Positions 52,136-61,275 of a DNA stretch of 64,000 nucleotides are shown in pieces. Origin of the DNA: Chitinophaga sp. CF418 (GTDB lineage: Bacteria; Bacteroidota; Bacteroidia; Chitinophagales; Chitinophagaceae); contig NZ_FRCN01000002.1 of NCBI RefSeq assembly GCF_900142925.1, positions 62,001-126,000 on the forward strand, in the 5' to 3' direction. The notes under the pieces were generated by a model, which saw nothing but the letters and a program-made list of their open reading frames with translations, ran no database searches and was not told the DNA's origin. The position numbers were made by a program, and so were the translations under genes. Each line of letters opens with the position of its first letter. Position 1 is the stretch's first letter.

Positions 52136-55081
52136 TTAGTAACCGAAGATCTCCTCCAGTGACACTTTCTTCACATCTCCATACTTCTTCAGATCGTCCA
52201 GGCTCACCTTCTTTTCTGAAGCTACGATGCAATAAGTGTAAGGTTTCTTTGCAATGTTCTGTTCATGGAATTGCTTCACATTTTCAAATGTGATACCGTC
52301 AATCTGTGAATACACTGTTTTACGGTAATCGGTATCCAGTCCCAGTTTCTTTGCTGCCAGGTAGGTGAAGATAATACCATCCTGGGTAATACGCTCTGTT
52401 TCGATGTCCTGTTTCAGACTTTGTCTGGCAGTCTCGAAGAGTTTATCAGAACGAGGAATGTCATTCAACAGTTCATTCATGCCGTTGATGGCTTCGTTCA
52501 TTTTATCTGCCTGACTCCCCACGTATGCCACCACAGAATAACGGGCATCCTTCCTGTCGGGAGTAGCATAATAAGCGTAGGTAGAGTAAGCCAGCGCCTT
52601 AGACTCACGAATGGTCTGGAATACGATAGAACCCATGTTGCCACCAAAGTAGCCGTTGAACATATCTACCAGCGCGGTGTTCTCAGCTTTGTATGTGTCT
52701 GTGTTTCTTACCCAGTTCACTTCAGACTGTACCATGTCATAGTCTGTAAACAATACCTGGTTGTTACCCTGATCTATCTTGTCAAACTTCACAGCGGCAG
52801 GTACAGGCTTAAGAGCAGCAGGCACAGTATGTTCTTTCTGTACAGCAGCAATAGCAGCGTCCAGTGTCTGCGGACCATAGTAAATAACTGTATGCTGATA
52901 TTCCGGCAAGGTATGCAGGATATCTACCAGCTGCTGCGCGGTAATTCCGTCTAGCTCCGCCTGGCTCAGCTGATTGTTGAAAGGATTCTTTGAACCATAC
53001 ATTGCATAGCTCGCCAAGCCTTTCAGGATGTTGCCTTTATTCAGTTTACTATCTGAGCGGCTTTTGGTCATACGGCCTTTGAACGCTGTCAGCGCCTGCT
53101 CATTCGGCTGGCAGTTCTTCATCAGATGCTCAAACAGGGATACTGCCTTATCAAAATTCTCCTGTAAACCAGTGATGCTGATGGTAGTGACATCAGTATT
53201 TGCGGATACGCTGAAGTTACAGGCGATGTTATAGAATTCTTTACTGATCTGCTCAGTAGTGTATTTATCTGTTCCCAGGTATTGGAGATACTGAGCCGCC
53301 AATGGGAACAGCTTATTGTTCCAGCTACCCATTTCGAAACGGTAGTACAGACGGAACAGGCCGTTGTCTTTATTCTGTACATACAGCACGTCTGCAGCGC
53401 CCAGTTTGCCCTTCTGGATATCTTTATTGAAGTCCAGCCACAGCGGTTGGATCTTAGCCGCAGGCATTTCGTTGATCTCTTTCAGGAAGGTGGATTGTGC
53501 TTCACGGTTTACTTCCACCGGTGTAATAGCTGGTTTCTCTACCTTCTGAATATTTTTGTCTTCCCCTTTGCGTTTATAAATTAACACATAGTTGTTGGCC
53601 AGGTATTTATTGGCGAAATCAACGATCTGTTGTTTCGTCACCTTACCCATATCATCTACAAAAGAAACATCCGTCAGCCAGTTCTTCCCCCTGTGTTTGA
53701 TAAAGCCATCCATCAATGAATTGGCACGGGTGTCATTACTTTCCAGTCCCTGTAGTTCAGACAGCTTGGCGTTATTCACAATGGCTTTTACCATTGTCTC
53801 GTCAAACTCTCCTTTCTTCAGGATTTCCAGCTGTCCCAGTAACAGGTCTTTTACCTCTTCCAGGGTCTGTCCCTGTTTGGCGGTACCGCTCAGGCTAAAT
53901 ACAGAGTAGTCTTTCCAGGGCATTACACCTGCACTTGACCTCAGCACTTTCTGCTGTTTATTGATGTTCAGGTCAAGCAATCCGGCTTTACCGTTGTTCA
54001 TTACTTCGGATACTACTGACAGGAGTACATTGGACTTTACATCCAGTGCTCCGGGCATACGGAATGCAATCATGACATTTTCCGCATCAGGACCGAATAC
54101 TTCCTTTACAATAGGTGCTGTAATTGGTTTCTCTACCGGAGCTTTGTACTCATTAACCGGTTTTGGGCGCATGTAAGAGAAGTTCTTCTCTACCTGTTTG
54201 ATCACCTGGTCAGGATCGAGATCACCCGCCATTACGATGGCCATGTTATCCGGCACATAGTAGGCGTTATAGAAATCGCGGATCGCTTTCAGCGAAGGAT
54301 TCTTCAGATGCTCTATCGTACCAATGGTACTCTGCTGACCATAGTTGTGTGTTGGGAACAGGGAAGACAGCATCAGTTCATAAGACTTACGGGCGTCATT
54401 ATCCAGGCCCCTGTTCTTTTCCTCATATACTGCTTCCAGCTCGGTATGGAACAAGCGGAAAACCGGATCTTTGAATCTTTCCGCCTGAACCGCCAGGAAT
54501 TTGTCTACCACATTGGAAGGAATATCTTCCTGATAGATCGTTTCTTCCACCCAGGTATGCGCATTGGTACCCTGTGCGCCCATACCTGCCATCAGTTTGT
54601 CATACTCGTTGGCAATAGCATACCTTGCCGCCATTCCGGATACGCTGTCTATCTGATGGTATACCGCTTTACGGGCGGTCGCGTCGCTGGTATGATTGTA
54701 GGCATCATACAGCCCCTCGATCTTATCGAGATAAGGTTTCTCCTTTGACCAGTCCAGTGAACCGAACTGCTGGGTACCTTTAAAGAGAAGGTGCTCCAGG
54801 TAGTGGGCCAGACCGGTGTGATCATGCGGGTCGTTGTTACTACCAGCACGGGTACCGATCAGGGTCTGAATACGTGGATCCTTCTTGTTAACGCTGAGAA
54901 TAACGGTCAACCCGTTTTTCAGGGTGTAGAAGCGTGCCTTCATCGGATCGTTGGTGATATACTTATAAGTATATCCTCCGGATGTGCCCTCCTTCCATTC
55001 ATACTTTTGTTGTGCACCTGCAATATTAGAAATAGCACAGGCTACAAGCAATGAAGAGATTGCTTTTTTAATGAGGTTCAT
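52136..55081 (-). CDS. M16 (pitrilysin/insulinase) zinc metallopeptidase
   Basis: Exported peptidase of 981 residues with a signal peptide (SSLLVACAISNIAGAQQKYE). The N-terminal half has the inverted zinc motif HxxEH in GLAHYLEHLLFKG, with the distal glutamate in ELEAVYEEKNRGLD. The second half carries the partner M16 domain (LLGQLEILKKGEF, ESKALAYSTYAYYATPDR) that lacks the zinc site, so the protein folds as a clam shell on its own. It is expected to digest short peptides in the periplasm or outside the cell. Transcribed alone: its promoter box lies in the upstream terminator. Confidence 0.92.
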   Translation of the reverse strand: MNLIKKAISSLLVACAISNIAGAQQKYEWKEGTSGGYTYKYITNDPMKARFYTLKNGLTVILSVNKKDPRIQTLIGTRAGSNNDPHDHTGLAHYLEHLLFKGTQQFGSLDWSKEKPYLDKIEGLYDAYNHTSDATARKAVYHQIDSVSGMAARYAIANEYDKLMAGMGAQGTNAHTWVEETIYQEDIPSNVVDKFLAVQAERFKDPVFRLFHTELEAVYEEKNRGLDNDARKSYELMLSSLFPTHNYGQQSTIGTIEHLKNPSLKAIRDFYNAYYVPDNMAIVMAGDLDPDQVIKQVEKNFSYMRPKPVNEYKAPVEKPITAPIVKEVFGPDAENVMIAFRMPGALDVKSNVLLSVVSEVMNNGKAGLLDLNINKQQKVLRSSAGVMPWKDYSVFSLSGTAKQGQTLEEVKDLLLGQLEILKKGEFDETMVKAIVNNAKLSELQGLESNDTRANSLMDGFIKHRGKNWLTDVSFVDDMGKVTKQQIVDFANKYLANNYVLIYKRKGEDKNIQKVEKPAITPVEVNREAQSTFLKEINEMPAAKIQPLWLDFNKDIQKGKLGAADVLYVQNKDNGLFRLYYRFEMGSWNNKLFPLAAQYLQYLGTDKYTTEQISKEFYNIACNFSVSANTDVTTISITGLQENFDKAVSLFEHLMKNCQPNEQALTAFKGRMTKSRSDSKLNKGNILKGLASYAMYGSKNPFNNQLSQAELDGITAQQLVDILHTLPEYQHTVIYYGPQTLDAAIAAVQKEHTVPAALKPVPAAVKFDKIDQGNNQVLFTDYDMVQSEVNWVRNTDTYKAENTALVDMFNGYFGGNMGSIVFQTIRESKALAYSTYAYYATPDRKDARYSVVAYVGSQADKMNEAINGMNELLNDIPRSDKLFETARQSLKQDIETERITQDGIIFTYLAAKKLGLDTDYRKTVYSQIDGITFENVKQFHEQNIAKKPYTYCIVASEKKVSLDDLKKYGDVKKVSLEEIFGY

Positions 55082-55107
55082 GTATTGGTTTTTGAAAATA
55101 AAAAAAA

Positions 55108-55130
55108 CATTACCAAATATAATGGTAATG
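55108..55130 (-). terminator. terminator overlapping the M16 gene promoter
   Basis: CATTACCA and TGGTAATG form an 8-bp stem with a 7-nt loop, followed on the minus strand by GTTTTTTTTAT. The loop and stem contain minus-strand TATATTTG (55121-55114), a -7 box 33 bp before the M16 start codon. Confidence 0.65.
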
Positions 55131-55185
55131 CCCGGATGTGAGGCAACAGGAATTTGTTAAATGGAACTAAAAGATGAGCAATGGC

Positions 55186-55431
55186 CTATCTTTTCCAGTC
55201 GCGCTCGGGGTTAGGTCCGTACTCGATATTAACAAACAGCGCATCAATGGCCACTGGGGCTTCCGTATTAGCTAAAAACAATGGGCGCTCATAAGAGAGG
55301 CCGTTAAATGATAATCCAACATTCTGTCCCGGCTGATGGGCATAAACTTTCACACCTACTATTCTCTTCTCACATGAATGTGCCCATACAATAAATCCGG
55401 TACAGGCCAGAAAAGCAATAAAAGAACGCAT
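55186..55431 (-). CDS. small exported protein of unknown function
   Basis: Protein of 81 residues with an N-terminal hydrophobic segment (MRSFIAFLACTGFIVWAHSC), either a signal peptide or a weak lipobox. The remainder is mixed and ends YGPNPERDWKR. No family is recognised. It starts 33 bp after the barrel gene on the same strand and may be its last operon partner. It could be a small surface or periplasmic protein. Confidence 0.6.
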   Translation of the reverse strand: MRSFIAFLACTGFIVWAHSCEKRIVGVKVYAHQPGQNVGLSFNGLSYERPLFLANTEAPVAIDALFVNIEYGPNPERDWKR

Positions 55432-55464
55432 ACTTAAAATAGATTTTGATCCCCCAAAAAAACG

Positions 55465-56394
55465 TTAAAAGCTATTAAAACGTATCCCTATTGAAAATGG
55501 ATACTGTTCCAGGCCATAATCATGTAAAGGAGTTAACGCAAAATTACCATAAAGTTTGAAAGGTCCATAACCGACATCTCCTGTCAGGCTTAATTTCCAT
55601 TTGTTGAGGTTGAATTCATCCACTTTCTTCTCCTTTCCCCGCTCCCTGCTGATTTGTTTTGTCCTGGCCTTTACCAGGTATCCTCCCATCACTCCCATTC
55701 CCATTTTGAATGCTCTGGAAGGGCGGGCCGGATTACTATTAAAATTCAGCATTAATGGTACGCTCAGGTACTCGGCGAACAACTTGTTCTTGGAAAAATT
55801 CACATTATCACGTATGATCTGGGTGGGGTATCCTGGTACATAGGTAATATTTCTCGCAAAACGGTAGTTATTCATTTCAACTCCTAAGGCATAGATCAGG
55901 TTCAATTTGTGTTTATAAATGTTCAACCGTTGCTGGAAAAGCCAGATATTGACATTGATCGACTTTCCGGTAATCAGTTTAAACTCAGATGGCGTAAGTG
56001 GTGCGCTTCCTCCACGTGGGGCCAGGGTATTCAAGCCGGCTGCAGAATAAGTAAATGACTTATTATAGACATCAGACACTCCATTAGGCGCATAATAAGA
56101 TAAAGCAACAGCCCCGCTATAATCACTGCGGTCTATATAATTATTAAACCCAAGATCCACAACAAACCACCTGGTCTGCAGGTTCTTTTTCAACCGCTCC
56201 CTCGCATATGCAGTATCGTTATAGACCTTGAAGATGCGCTTACCCTTTGTGTCTTTTCCCTTCATGATGATCAGCCCTTTGATCTGGATAGTCTCCACCA
56301 GGCTGTCGGCGATCTGGGCTTTTGCACCAACGCTTACAATAAGTAGTAACAATAAATAGCGTAAAACTTTACACTTCATATCAAAAAAGTTCAT
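55465..56394 (-). CDS. outer-membrane beta-barrel protein (PorT-like), ECF operon
   Basis: Protein of 309 residues with a signal peptide (CKVLRYLLLLLIVSVGAKAQ). The second half alternates aromatic and polar residues in amphipathic strands (RLNIYKHKLNLIYALGVEMN, LFAEYLSVPLMLNFNS, FKMGMGVMGGYLVKAR) and ends in an aromatic residue (FSIGIRFNSF), as in Bacteroidetes barrels of the PorT type. It follows the anti-sigma-like gene by 8 bp, which places it in the second ECF operon as probable output or sensor. Confidence 0.8.
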   Translation of the reverse strand: MNFFDMKCKVLRYLLLLLIVSVGAKAQIADSLVETIQIKGLIIMKGKDTKGKRIFKVYNDTAYARERLKKNLQTRWFVVDLGFNNYIDRSDYSGAVALSYYAPNGVSDVYNKSFTYSAAGLNTLAPRGGSAPLTPSEFKLITGKSINVNIWLFQQRLNIYKHKLNLIYALGVEMNNYRFARNITYVPGYPTQIIRDNVNFSKNKLFAEYLSVPLMLNFNSNPARPSRAFKMGMGVMGGYLVKARTKQISRERGKEKKVDEFNLNKWKLSLTGDVGYGPFKLYGNFALTPLHDYGLEQYPFSIGIRFNSF

Positions 56395-56402
56395 TCATCG
56401 GA

Positions 56403-57545
56403 TTATTTCTTTTTACGGGACAGGAACCTGGCTACGTTGGCCACTCCATTGAGCAGTTTGCTGTCTCCGTTCATTGTCACGGCCACCACCAGTTCACCAT
56501 TCGCCGGCGCCGCAGGTACAGGGGGCGCATCATTGATCTTCTCTGCATTTGCCATAACGGCTGTTTTTTCCGGTACAGCTGTGACATTTTGCGCCAATAT
56601 CTTTTCCTGTTGTGTTGTCTTGTCCTGTAGCTGCTGCACCACTTCTCCGGAAGTAGACGCTGGTTGCGGTATCTTGGCCAGTACCGGCAGGCGGCTGTCT
56701 GGCAGATGGTCAATACCGTTTTCCTGTTTCTGCTCACTCACAGTTACGTCAGATACGGCATTTTTATTTATCCTGTTATCTATACCATTCTGAGCGATGA
56801 CATTACCCTGAGAAATTTTGCCAGGGGTATTGCCTGCTGTATGGGCAACCATTTCTGCTTCCTTTTTTTCTTCAGCGGCAGCGGCTACCGACATTTCTTC
56901 GGCTGCATTGCCACCTGGCCTACCCACATCCGCAAGAGATGAAGTATTCGCCTGTTCCTTAGCCGGCTGCTCTGCTTCTGCCACAGGTGAATTACCCTTA
57001 GTGGATGACTGATTAACAGCCACTTGTGGTTTTTCTCCTGAACGCTGACCAGGAAGAAGCCAGACGCTAAGTCCGACTACCACAGCGGCGGCAGCACTCC
57101 ACCACCACAATGGACGTACGGTGGTACCTTCCCTTCTTCTATATAGCGATGCTTTATTACCAAATGTTACAGAAAGATCAGGAGTTAATCTGGCCGCCTG
57201 TAAGAGCGACAGGTCCTTTTGCATATGAGGGTGCTGGCTGATCAATGCCTCCAGCTCTCTTTTCCCGGATACACTCAGTTCATTATCAACATAATCCAGG
57301 AGGAAACGCTCATAATTTGTGGCAGACAGTACGCCTGTGTTCTTATAGAGCATTTCTTTGGCATCAAACTTCATTCCCTCTTCGGGGCGCAGCTTTGTGG
57401 CCTCCAGCAGCGCCAGTTCCTTCCGGACCTCTGGATGTTGCTGCATAAAAGCTTCCAATGCGGCCATTTCCTCCCCGTTCAGCTCACCATCAATGGCGCT
57501 GAGCAGGAATTCCTCGTAGTTCGATATGTTTATATTAACGACCAA
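56403..57545 (-). CDS. anti-sigma-like protein with a duplicated N-terminal domain
   Basis: Membrane protein of 380 residues with a TTG start at 57545. The cytoplasmic N-terminus contains two similar units of about 80 residues: NYEEFLLSAIDGELNGEEMA with ELALLEATKLRPEEGMKFD, and NYERFLLDYVDNELSVSGKR with DLSLLQAARLTPDLSVTFG. Each looks like an anti-sigma sigma-binding module. A membrane segment follows (about 148-165, WWWSAAAAVVVGLSVWLLPG), then a long periplasmic part rich in A, Q, E, V and P (no clear fold), and a basic end FLSRKKK. It lies between the ECF gene (51 bp) and the barrel gene (8 bp). Confidence 0.85.
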   Translation of the reverse strand: MVVNINISNYEEFLLSAIDGELNGEEMAALEAFMQQHPEVRKELALLEATKLRPEEGMKFDAKEMLYKNTGVLSATNYERFLLDYVDNELSVSGKRELEALISQHPHMQKDLSLLQAARLTPDLSVTFGNKASLYRRREGTTVRPLWWWSAAAAVVVGLSVWLLPGQRSGEKPQVAVNQSSTKGNSPVAEAEQPAKEQANTSSLADVGRPGGNAAEEMSVAAAAEEKKEAEMVAHTAGNTPGKISQGNVIAQNGIDNRINKNAVSDVTVSEQKQENGIDHLPDSRLPVLAKIPQPASTSGEVVQQLQDKTTQQEKILAQNVTAVPEKTAVMANAEKINDAPPVPAAPANGELVVAVTMNGDSKLLNGVANVARFLSRKKK

Positions 57546-57596
57546 ATCAAAAACATATAATTAATATGCAATATTACTCGATTCCCTCCAGCTGTG

Positions 57597-58082
57597 CTAG
57601 ATCACATTTTCCATCTTCACCAGGTACTGTTTCAGGTGTAGCCTCGCTCTGTGCAGATAAACCTTTACCTGTGAGGGGTTTAGCTGCATAATGTCTCCTA
57701 TTTCCTCATAGCTGTAGCCTTCGTAGTCCTTCAATAGTATCAGTGAACGCTGAACATCCGTGAGTTTGTCCAATGCTTTCTCCAATACCTTTTTTGCGTC
57801 ATGGATCCTTTGCTCCGAGATCTTCGTCTCTTCTTTAAACTCGTCTACCAGTGTAATACGCTTCACCTTACGGACATGATCTATCATATTGTGGTAGGCA
57901 ACAGTAAACAGGTATGACTTGCCTTTCTCAAAAGGCACATCGTTACAGTGCTTCCACAATATTTCAAACGCATTCTGTACAACATCTCTGGCGTCCTCGG
58001 TATGGTCTAAATTTTTAACAATAAACCGGAAGAGATTGTCCGCGTACAGGTCCACGCATTGATTGTACTCCTTTTCCGTCAT
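57597..58082 (-). CDS. ECF-type RNA polymerase sigma factor
   Basis: Sigma factor of 161 residues. Region 2 includes LYADNLFRFIVKNLDHTEDA, DVVQNAFEILWKHC and SYLFTVAYHNMIDHVRK. Region 4 has LDKLTDVQRSLILLKDYEGY followed by SYEEIGDIMQLNPSQVKVYL. It starts the operon with the duplicated anti-sigma-like gene and the barrel gene. Confidence 0.94.
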   Translation of the reverse strand: MTEKEYNQCVDLYADNLFRFIVKNLDHTEDARDVVQNAFEILWKHCNDVPFEKGKSYLFTVAYHNMIDHVRKVKRITLVDEFKEETKISEQRIHDAKKVLEKALDKLTDVQRSLILLKDYEGYSYEEIGDIMQLNPSQVKVYLHRARLHLKQYLVKMENVI

Positions 58083-58421
58083 CCGGGTGTTGCGGGATTT
58101 TAGTGCTAATGTCCGACAATTACTTTATATCCACCACATCTCCTTCTCTTTTCCAATCCCACTCTTTGTCTGTGCGCCCCTGTCCAGCACGTATCGCTTC
58201 CGGACGGCAAGTTCCCGCATGGCACGTTGCCTCCTTCAATAGCGCGGAAATTTAAACTCAGTCCGGACCCCGTTACTACACAATGAACAATCTACCCGGG
58301 ATCGACGTGCAGACATTACTATGACGCAGAGCAGTCCCCAAATGTTACACCCCCGTCAAACTTTTTCCGGCCTGCCAGAAAAGCCCCTATAGGTGACAGA
58401 ATCGCAATACTTTTATTGCCA
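58083..58421. other. non-coding divergent region between the ECF operon and kbl
   Basis: About 340 bp, unusually C-rich on the plus strand, with no credible gene. It must hold the ECF operon promoter; I cannot name it. The kbl -7 box is at its right edge. Confidence 0.45.
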
Positions 58422-58429
58422 TAACTTTG
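58422..58429 (+). promoter_or_regulatory. -7 box (TAACTTTG) before kbl
   Basis: TAACTTTG fits TAnnTTTG, 24 bp before the kbl ATG. Confidence 0.5.
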
Positions 58430-58453
58430 AACCAGGTTATAAAATCTGCTACT

Positions 58454-59650
58454 ATGAACCAAAAATTCATTGCCCGCCTTCAACAGGAACTGGATGAAAT
58501 ACGCTCCGCCGGACTCTTTAAGAATGAGAGAGTGATTACCTCTGAACAAGGAGCTGAGATTCAGGTAGGTGGAAACACCGTTATTAACTTCTGTGCTAAT
58601 AACTACCTGGGCCTTTCCAGCCATCCCGACGTGATCAAGGCGGCCAAAGATGCCATTGATACCCATGGATATGGCATGAGCAGTGTCCGCTTTATATGTG
58701 GTACCCAGGATATTCACCGCGAGCTGGAACAGAAACTGGCGGAATTCCTTGGTACTGAAGACACTATCCTGTATGCTGCCGCCTTCGACGCTAACGGTGG
58801 TGTGTTCGAACCACTCTTCAATGAACAGGACGCCATCATCTCCGATGCCCTCAATCACGCTTCCATTATCGACGGTGTACGCCTCTGTAAAGCACAGCGT
58901 TACCGTTATGAACATAACAATATGGCGGACCTGGAGGCCAAACTGCAGGAGTCTGCTCACCTCCGCAGCCGTATTATCGTAACCGATGGATCTTTCAGCA
59001 TGGACGGCACCATCGCCCAGCTGGACAAGATCTGCGATCTGGCCGACAAATACGATGCGATAGTGATGATCGATGAAAGTCATTCCTCCGGCTTCCTGGG
59101 TAAAACCGGCCGCGGTACCCATGAATACCGTAATGTAATGGGCCGTATCGATATCATCACCGGTACTCTGGGTAAAGCCCTCGGCGGCGCATCCGGTGGT
59201 TTCACCAGTGGTAAGAAAGAGATCATCGACATGTTGCGTCAGCGTAGCCGTCCTTACCTCTTCTCCAACTCCGTAGCCCCCAGCATCGTAGGCGCTTCTA
59301 TCTCTGTACTGAAAATGTTAAGCGCTACTACAGCTCTCAGGGATAAACTGGAGTACAACACCCGTTACTTCCGCACCAAAATGACAGAAGCCGGCTTTGA
59401 TATCAAACCAGGCGACCACCCAATCGTTCCGGTAATGCTGTATGATGCAGTACTGAGCCAGCAGTTTGCCGACAAACTCCTGAAAGAAGGTATCTACGTG
59501 ATCGGCTTCTTCTTCCCGGTAGTTCCCAAAGGTCAGGCCCGTATCCGTGTTCAGCTCAGCGCTGCCCATGAACAGGCTCACCTGGATAAGGCCATCGCAG
59601 CCTTTACCAAAGTGGGTAAGGAACTGGGAGTAATCAAGCAACTAGTTTAA
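58454..59650 (+). CDS. kbl: glycine C-acetyltransferase (2-amino-3-ketobutyrate CoA ligase)
   Basis: PLP enzyme that condenses 2-amino-3-ketobutyrate with CoA to give glycine and acetyl-CoA in threonine breakdown. From the ATG at 58454 it has 398 residues, the family length; the in-frame TTG at 58427 is less likely. It contains [49 protein letters not shown] [12 protein letters not shown] and the PLP-lysine motif [20 protein letters not shown]-family paralogues are close, so serine palmitoyltransferase or BioF are less likely but possible. tdh is not adjacent. Confidence 0.93.
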   Translation: MNQKFIARLQQELDEIRSAGLFKNERVITSEQGAEIQVGGNTVINFCANNYLGLSSHPDVIKAAKDAIDTHGYGMSSVRFICGTQDIHRELEQKLAEFLGTEDTILYAAAFDANGGVFEPLFNEQDAIISDALNHASIIDGVRLCKAQRYRYEHNNMADLEAKLQESAHLRSRIIVTDGSFSMDGTIAQLDKICDLADKYDAIVMIDESHSSGFLGKTGRGTHEYRNVMGRIDIITGTLGKALGGASGGFTSGKKEIIDMLRQRSRPYLFSNSVAPSIVGASISVLKMLSATTALRDKLEYNTRYFRTKMTEAGFDIKPGDHPIVPVMLYDAVLSQQFADKLLKEGIYVIGFFFPVVPKGQARIRVQLSAAHEQAHLDKAIAAFTKVGKELGVIKQLV

Positions 59651-59719
59651 TAATATACAGCAAGCTGTCTTTCCCTACCGGGAAACAGCCTTCAGAGAAA
59701 TCAAAAACGAACTTCGATG

Positions 59720-59745
59720 GGCTGGTCTGCGGACCAGCCTTTTTC
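59720..59745 (+). terminator. terminator after kbl
   Basis: GGCTGGTC and GACCAGCC form a perfect 8-bp stem with loop tgcg, followed by TTTTTC. A weaker stem (CTTTCCC-tacc-GGGAAA) lies about 40 bp upstream. Confidence 0.8.
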
Positions 59746-59849
59746 TTTTTCCAGGCGCCACATCAGGACGCCATACAGACCACTATGTTGAAAAAAGTCG
59801 ATCATTAGCCTTCAGTTCCTTTCTGGTAGCATCTTTTCTTTATACTTCC

Positions 59850-59952
59850 ATATCGCTATATCGTCATCTCTATATCACTTCATCGTCATTTCTATATCGA
59901 ATCGATATACATATGCCCTTGAAGCGATATCCAGATGACGATATAGCGATAT
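59850..59952. repeat. 103-nt near-perfect palindrome
   Basis: The outer 20 nt on each side (ATATCGCTATATCGTCATCT and its exact complement) and the central 17 nt (TATATCGA-A-TCGATATA) are perfect. Both share one centre at 59901. Of the 51 possible pairs, 43 match; the 8 mismatches lie in the middle part. The word CTATATC repeats many times on both strands. It lies between kbl and the beta-lactamase gene, codes for nothing and has no known family that I recognise. Confidence 0.8.
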
Positions 59953-60014
59953 AGAGATATAGAAATCAAGACTAACGCAGCGCGGTTTTAAGAGCGAATT
60001 TTGCCCTAATTAGC

Positions 60015-60022
60015 TACTTTTG
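60015..60022 (+). promoter_or_regulatory. -7 box (TACTTTTG) before the beta-lactamase gene
   Basis: TACTTTTG fits TAnnTTTG and lies 13 bp before the ATG at 60036; the palindrome lies about 60 bp upstream. Confidence 0.5.
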
Positions 60023-60035
60023 CAGCACTAAAAAG

Positions 60036-60845
60036 ATGTATATGAAACGAACTGGCTGGATACTCCTGCTGGTAGCCATTCTGACGAATGCCTGCGCTCC
60101 GAACAACGTCAAGATCGAAAATGACTGGGAAAAGTATTTTACTGAATACAAGGTTGAGGGATGTTTTATGCTGTTCAACAACAGCCAAGGCACCTTTAAG
60201 GCATATAATATAGACCGGGCGAAAGAACGCTTCCTGCCCGCCTCCACCTTCAAGATCTTTAATTCGCTCGTAGGACTTGAAACAGGTGTACTGAAAGACA
60301 CCTCCACTGTTATTCCCTGGGATGGCGTTGTACGCTCCGTTCCGGAATGGAATCAATCCCTGAGTATGCAGCAGGCTTTCCGCCTTTCAGCTGTGCCTTA
60401 CTACCAGGAAGTAGCCCGCCGCATTACCAAACCTGTCATGCAGCACTGGCTTGACACTGTCAAGTATGGCAACATGAAGATCAGTCGTATAGACACCTTC
60501 TGGCTCGATAATAGCCTGCAGATATCCCCTGATGAGGAACTTGGCTTTGTCAAGAAACTATATTTCGATCAGCTGCCCTTCCATAAGCTCACCATGCAAT
60601 GGGTACGTGCCATTATGCTCATGGAGAAAACAGATAAATATGAGTTGAGCTACAAAACCGGTATGGCAACGGTTGGCCCTAAAACCATCGCCTGGATAAC
60701 TGGCTGGATTGAAGAAAATGGTCATCCCACTTTCTTTGTGCTGAATTTTGACACGGAAAATAAAGCGCTCGATATACCGAAGGTTCGTATGGATCTGCTG
60801 AAAAACCTGCTGAAAGATGCCGGTTATATGGAAGGTATGAAATAA
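60036..60845 (+). CDS. class D (OXA-type) beta-lactamase, predicted lipoprotein
   Basis: Serine beta-lactamase of 269 residues. The signal peptide ends LLLVAILTNAC, so cysteine 20 is a likely lipid site. All class D motifs are intact and nearly at standard numbering: S70-T-F-K73 in LPASTFKIFN, S118-A-V120 in FRLSAVPYYQE, Y144-G-N146 in KYGNMKIS, and K207-T-G in YKTGMA; FWLDNSLQIS and WITGWIEENG also fit. The protein should therefore be active. The gene stands alone with no mobile element beside it. The substrate range cannot be read from the sequence. An ATG at 60042 is an alternative start. Confidence 0.94.
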   Translation: MYMKRTGWILLLVAILTNACAPNNVKIENDWEKYFTEYKVEGCFMLFNNSQGTFKAYNIDRAKERFLPASTFKIFNSLVGLETGVLKDTSTVIPWDGVVRSVPEWNQSLSMQQAFRLSAVPYYQEVARRITKPVMQHWLDTVKYGNMKISRIDTFWLDNSLQISPDEELGFVKKLYFDQLPFHKLTMQWVRAIMLMEKTDKYELSYKTGMATVGPKTIAWITGWIEENGHPTFFVLNFDTENKALDIPKVRMDLLKNLLKDAGYMEGMK

Positions 60846-60861
60846 AAAAAAACTATTCAAG

Positions 60862-60906
60862 GCCATAGTTGAACAGGTCAATACCTGCTGAACTATGGCT
60901 TTTTTG
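60862..60906 (+). terminator. terminator after the beta-lactamase gene
   Basis: GCCATAGTT and AACTATGGC pair, with an inner CAGGT/ACCTG stem, then seven T, 17 bp past the stop codon. Confidence 0.85.
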
Positions 60907-61022
60907 GTGCCTTTTCAAATAGTTGCCACAGTCAATTATCAATCGCCGGCAAAGAAATCCCTACTACTCACATATTTGCCAAAGTCAATCAACTAGTGTT
61001 CAATCCTTTATCACAAAGGCTC

Positions 61023-61160
61023 TCATAACCCGAAGCGTTCGGTATTAATCACCCGGCCCGCAACAAGCTCCTCTTTAGAGCCCTTTTTCCAGTTTTTGGG
61101 CCCGCCCTTACCCTTCCTGCCTACCGGTAACTGCTTATCTATCATCACTCCTGCCTCCAT
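61023..61160 (-). CDS. possible 45-residue basic protein
   Basis: Short frame from an ATG at 61160 to TGA at 61023, with AGGAG 12 nt upstream of the start. The product is glycine- and lysine-rich (QLPVGRKGKGGPKNWKKGSK) and ends RVINTERFGL. The GRKGKGGP stretch faintly resembles an AT-hook. It has no relatives I recognise and may be spurious or a transposon remnant. Confidence 0.2.
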   Translation of the reverse strand: MEAGVMIDKQLPVGRKGKGGPKNWKKGSKEELVAGRVINTERFGL

Positions 61161-61275
61161 AGCGTTAAAAAACTCCTAAATCACCACCTACATATGATGT
61201 AAAACGTACTAAAAAAATTATATTTGATCCCAGTGTCCGGTCTCCCTCACGACGGGCAGAAGAAATCTTTATTGG
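61161..61275. other. short spacer before batB
   Basis: AT-rich spacer after the possible small gene. Together with 60907-61022 it completes a 430-bp gap that holds no other recognisable feature. Confidence 0.4.

Noticed and set aside
58100..58320. Possible sigma-54 site TGGCACGTTGCC upstream of the second ECF gene
   Set aside because: The spacer between the two halves is too short for a -24/-12 promoter.
59660..59695. CTTTCCC-tacc-GGGAAA stem just after kbl
   Set aside because: Shorter and with a bulge; the stem at 59720 is a better terminator.
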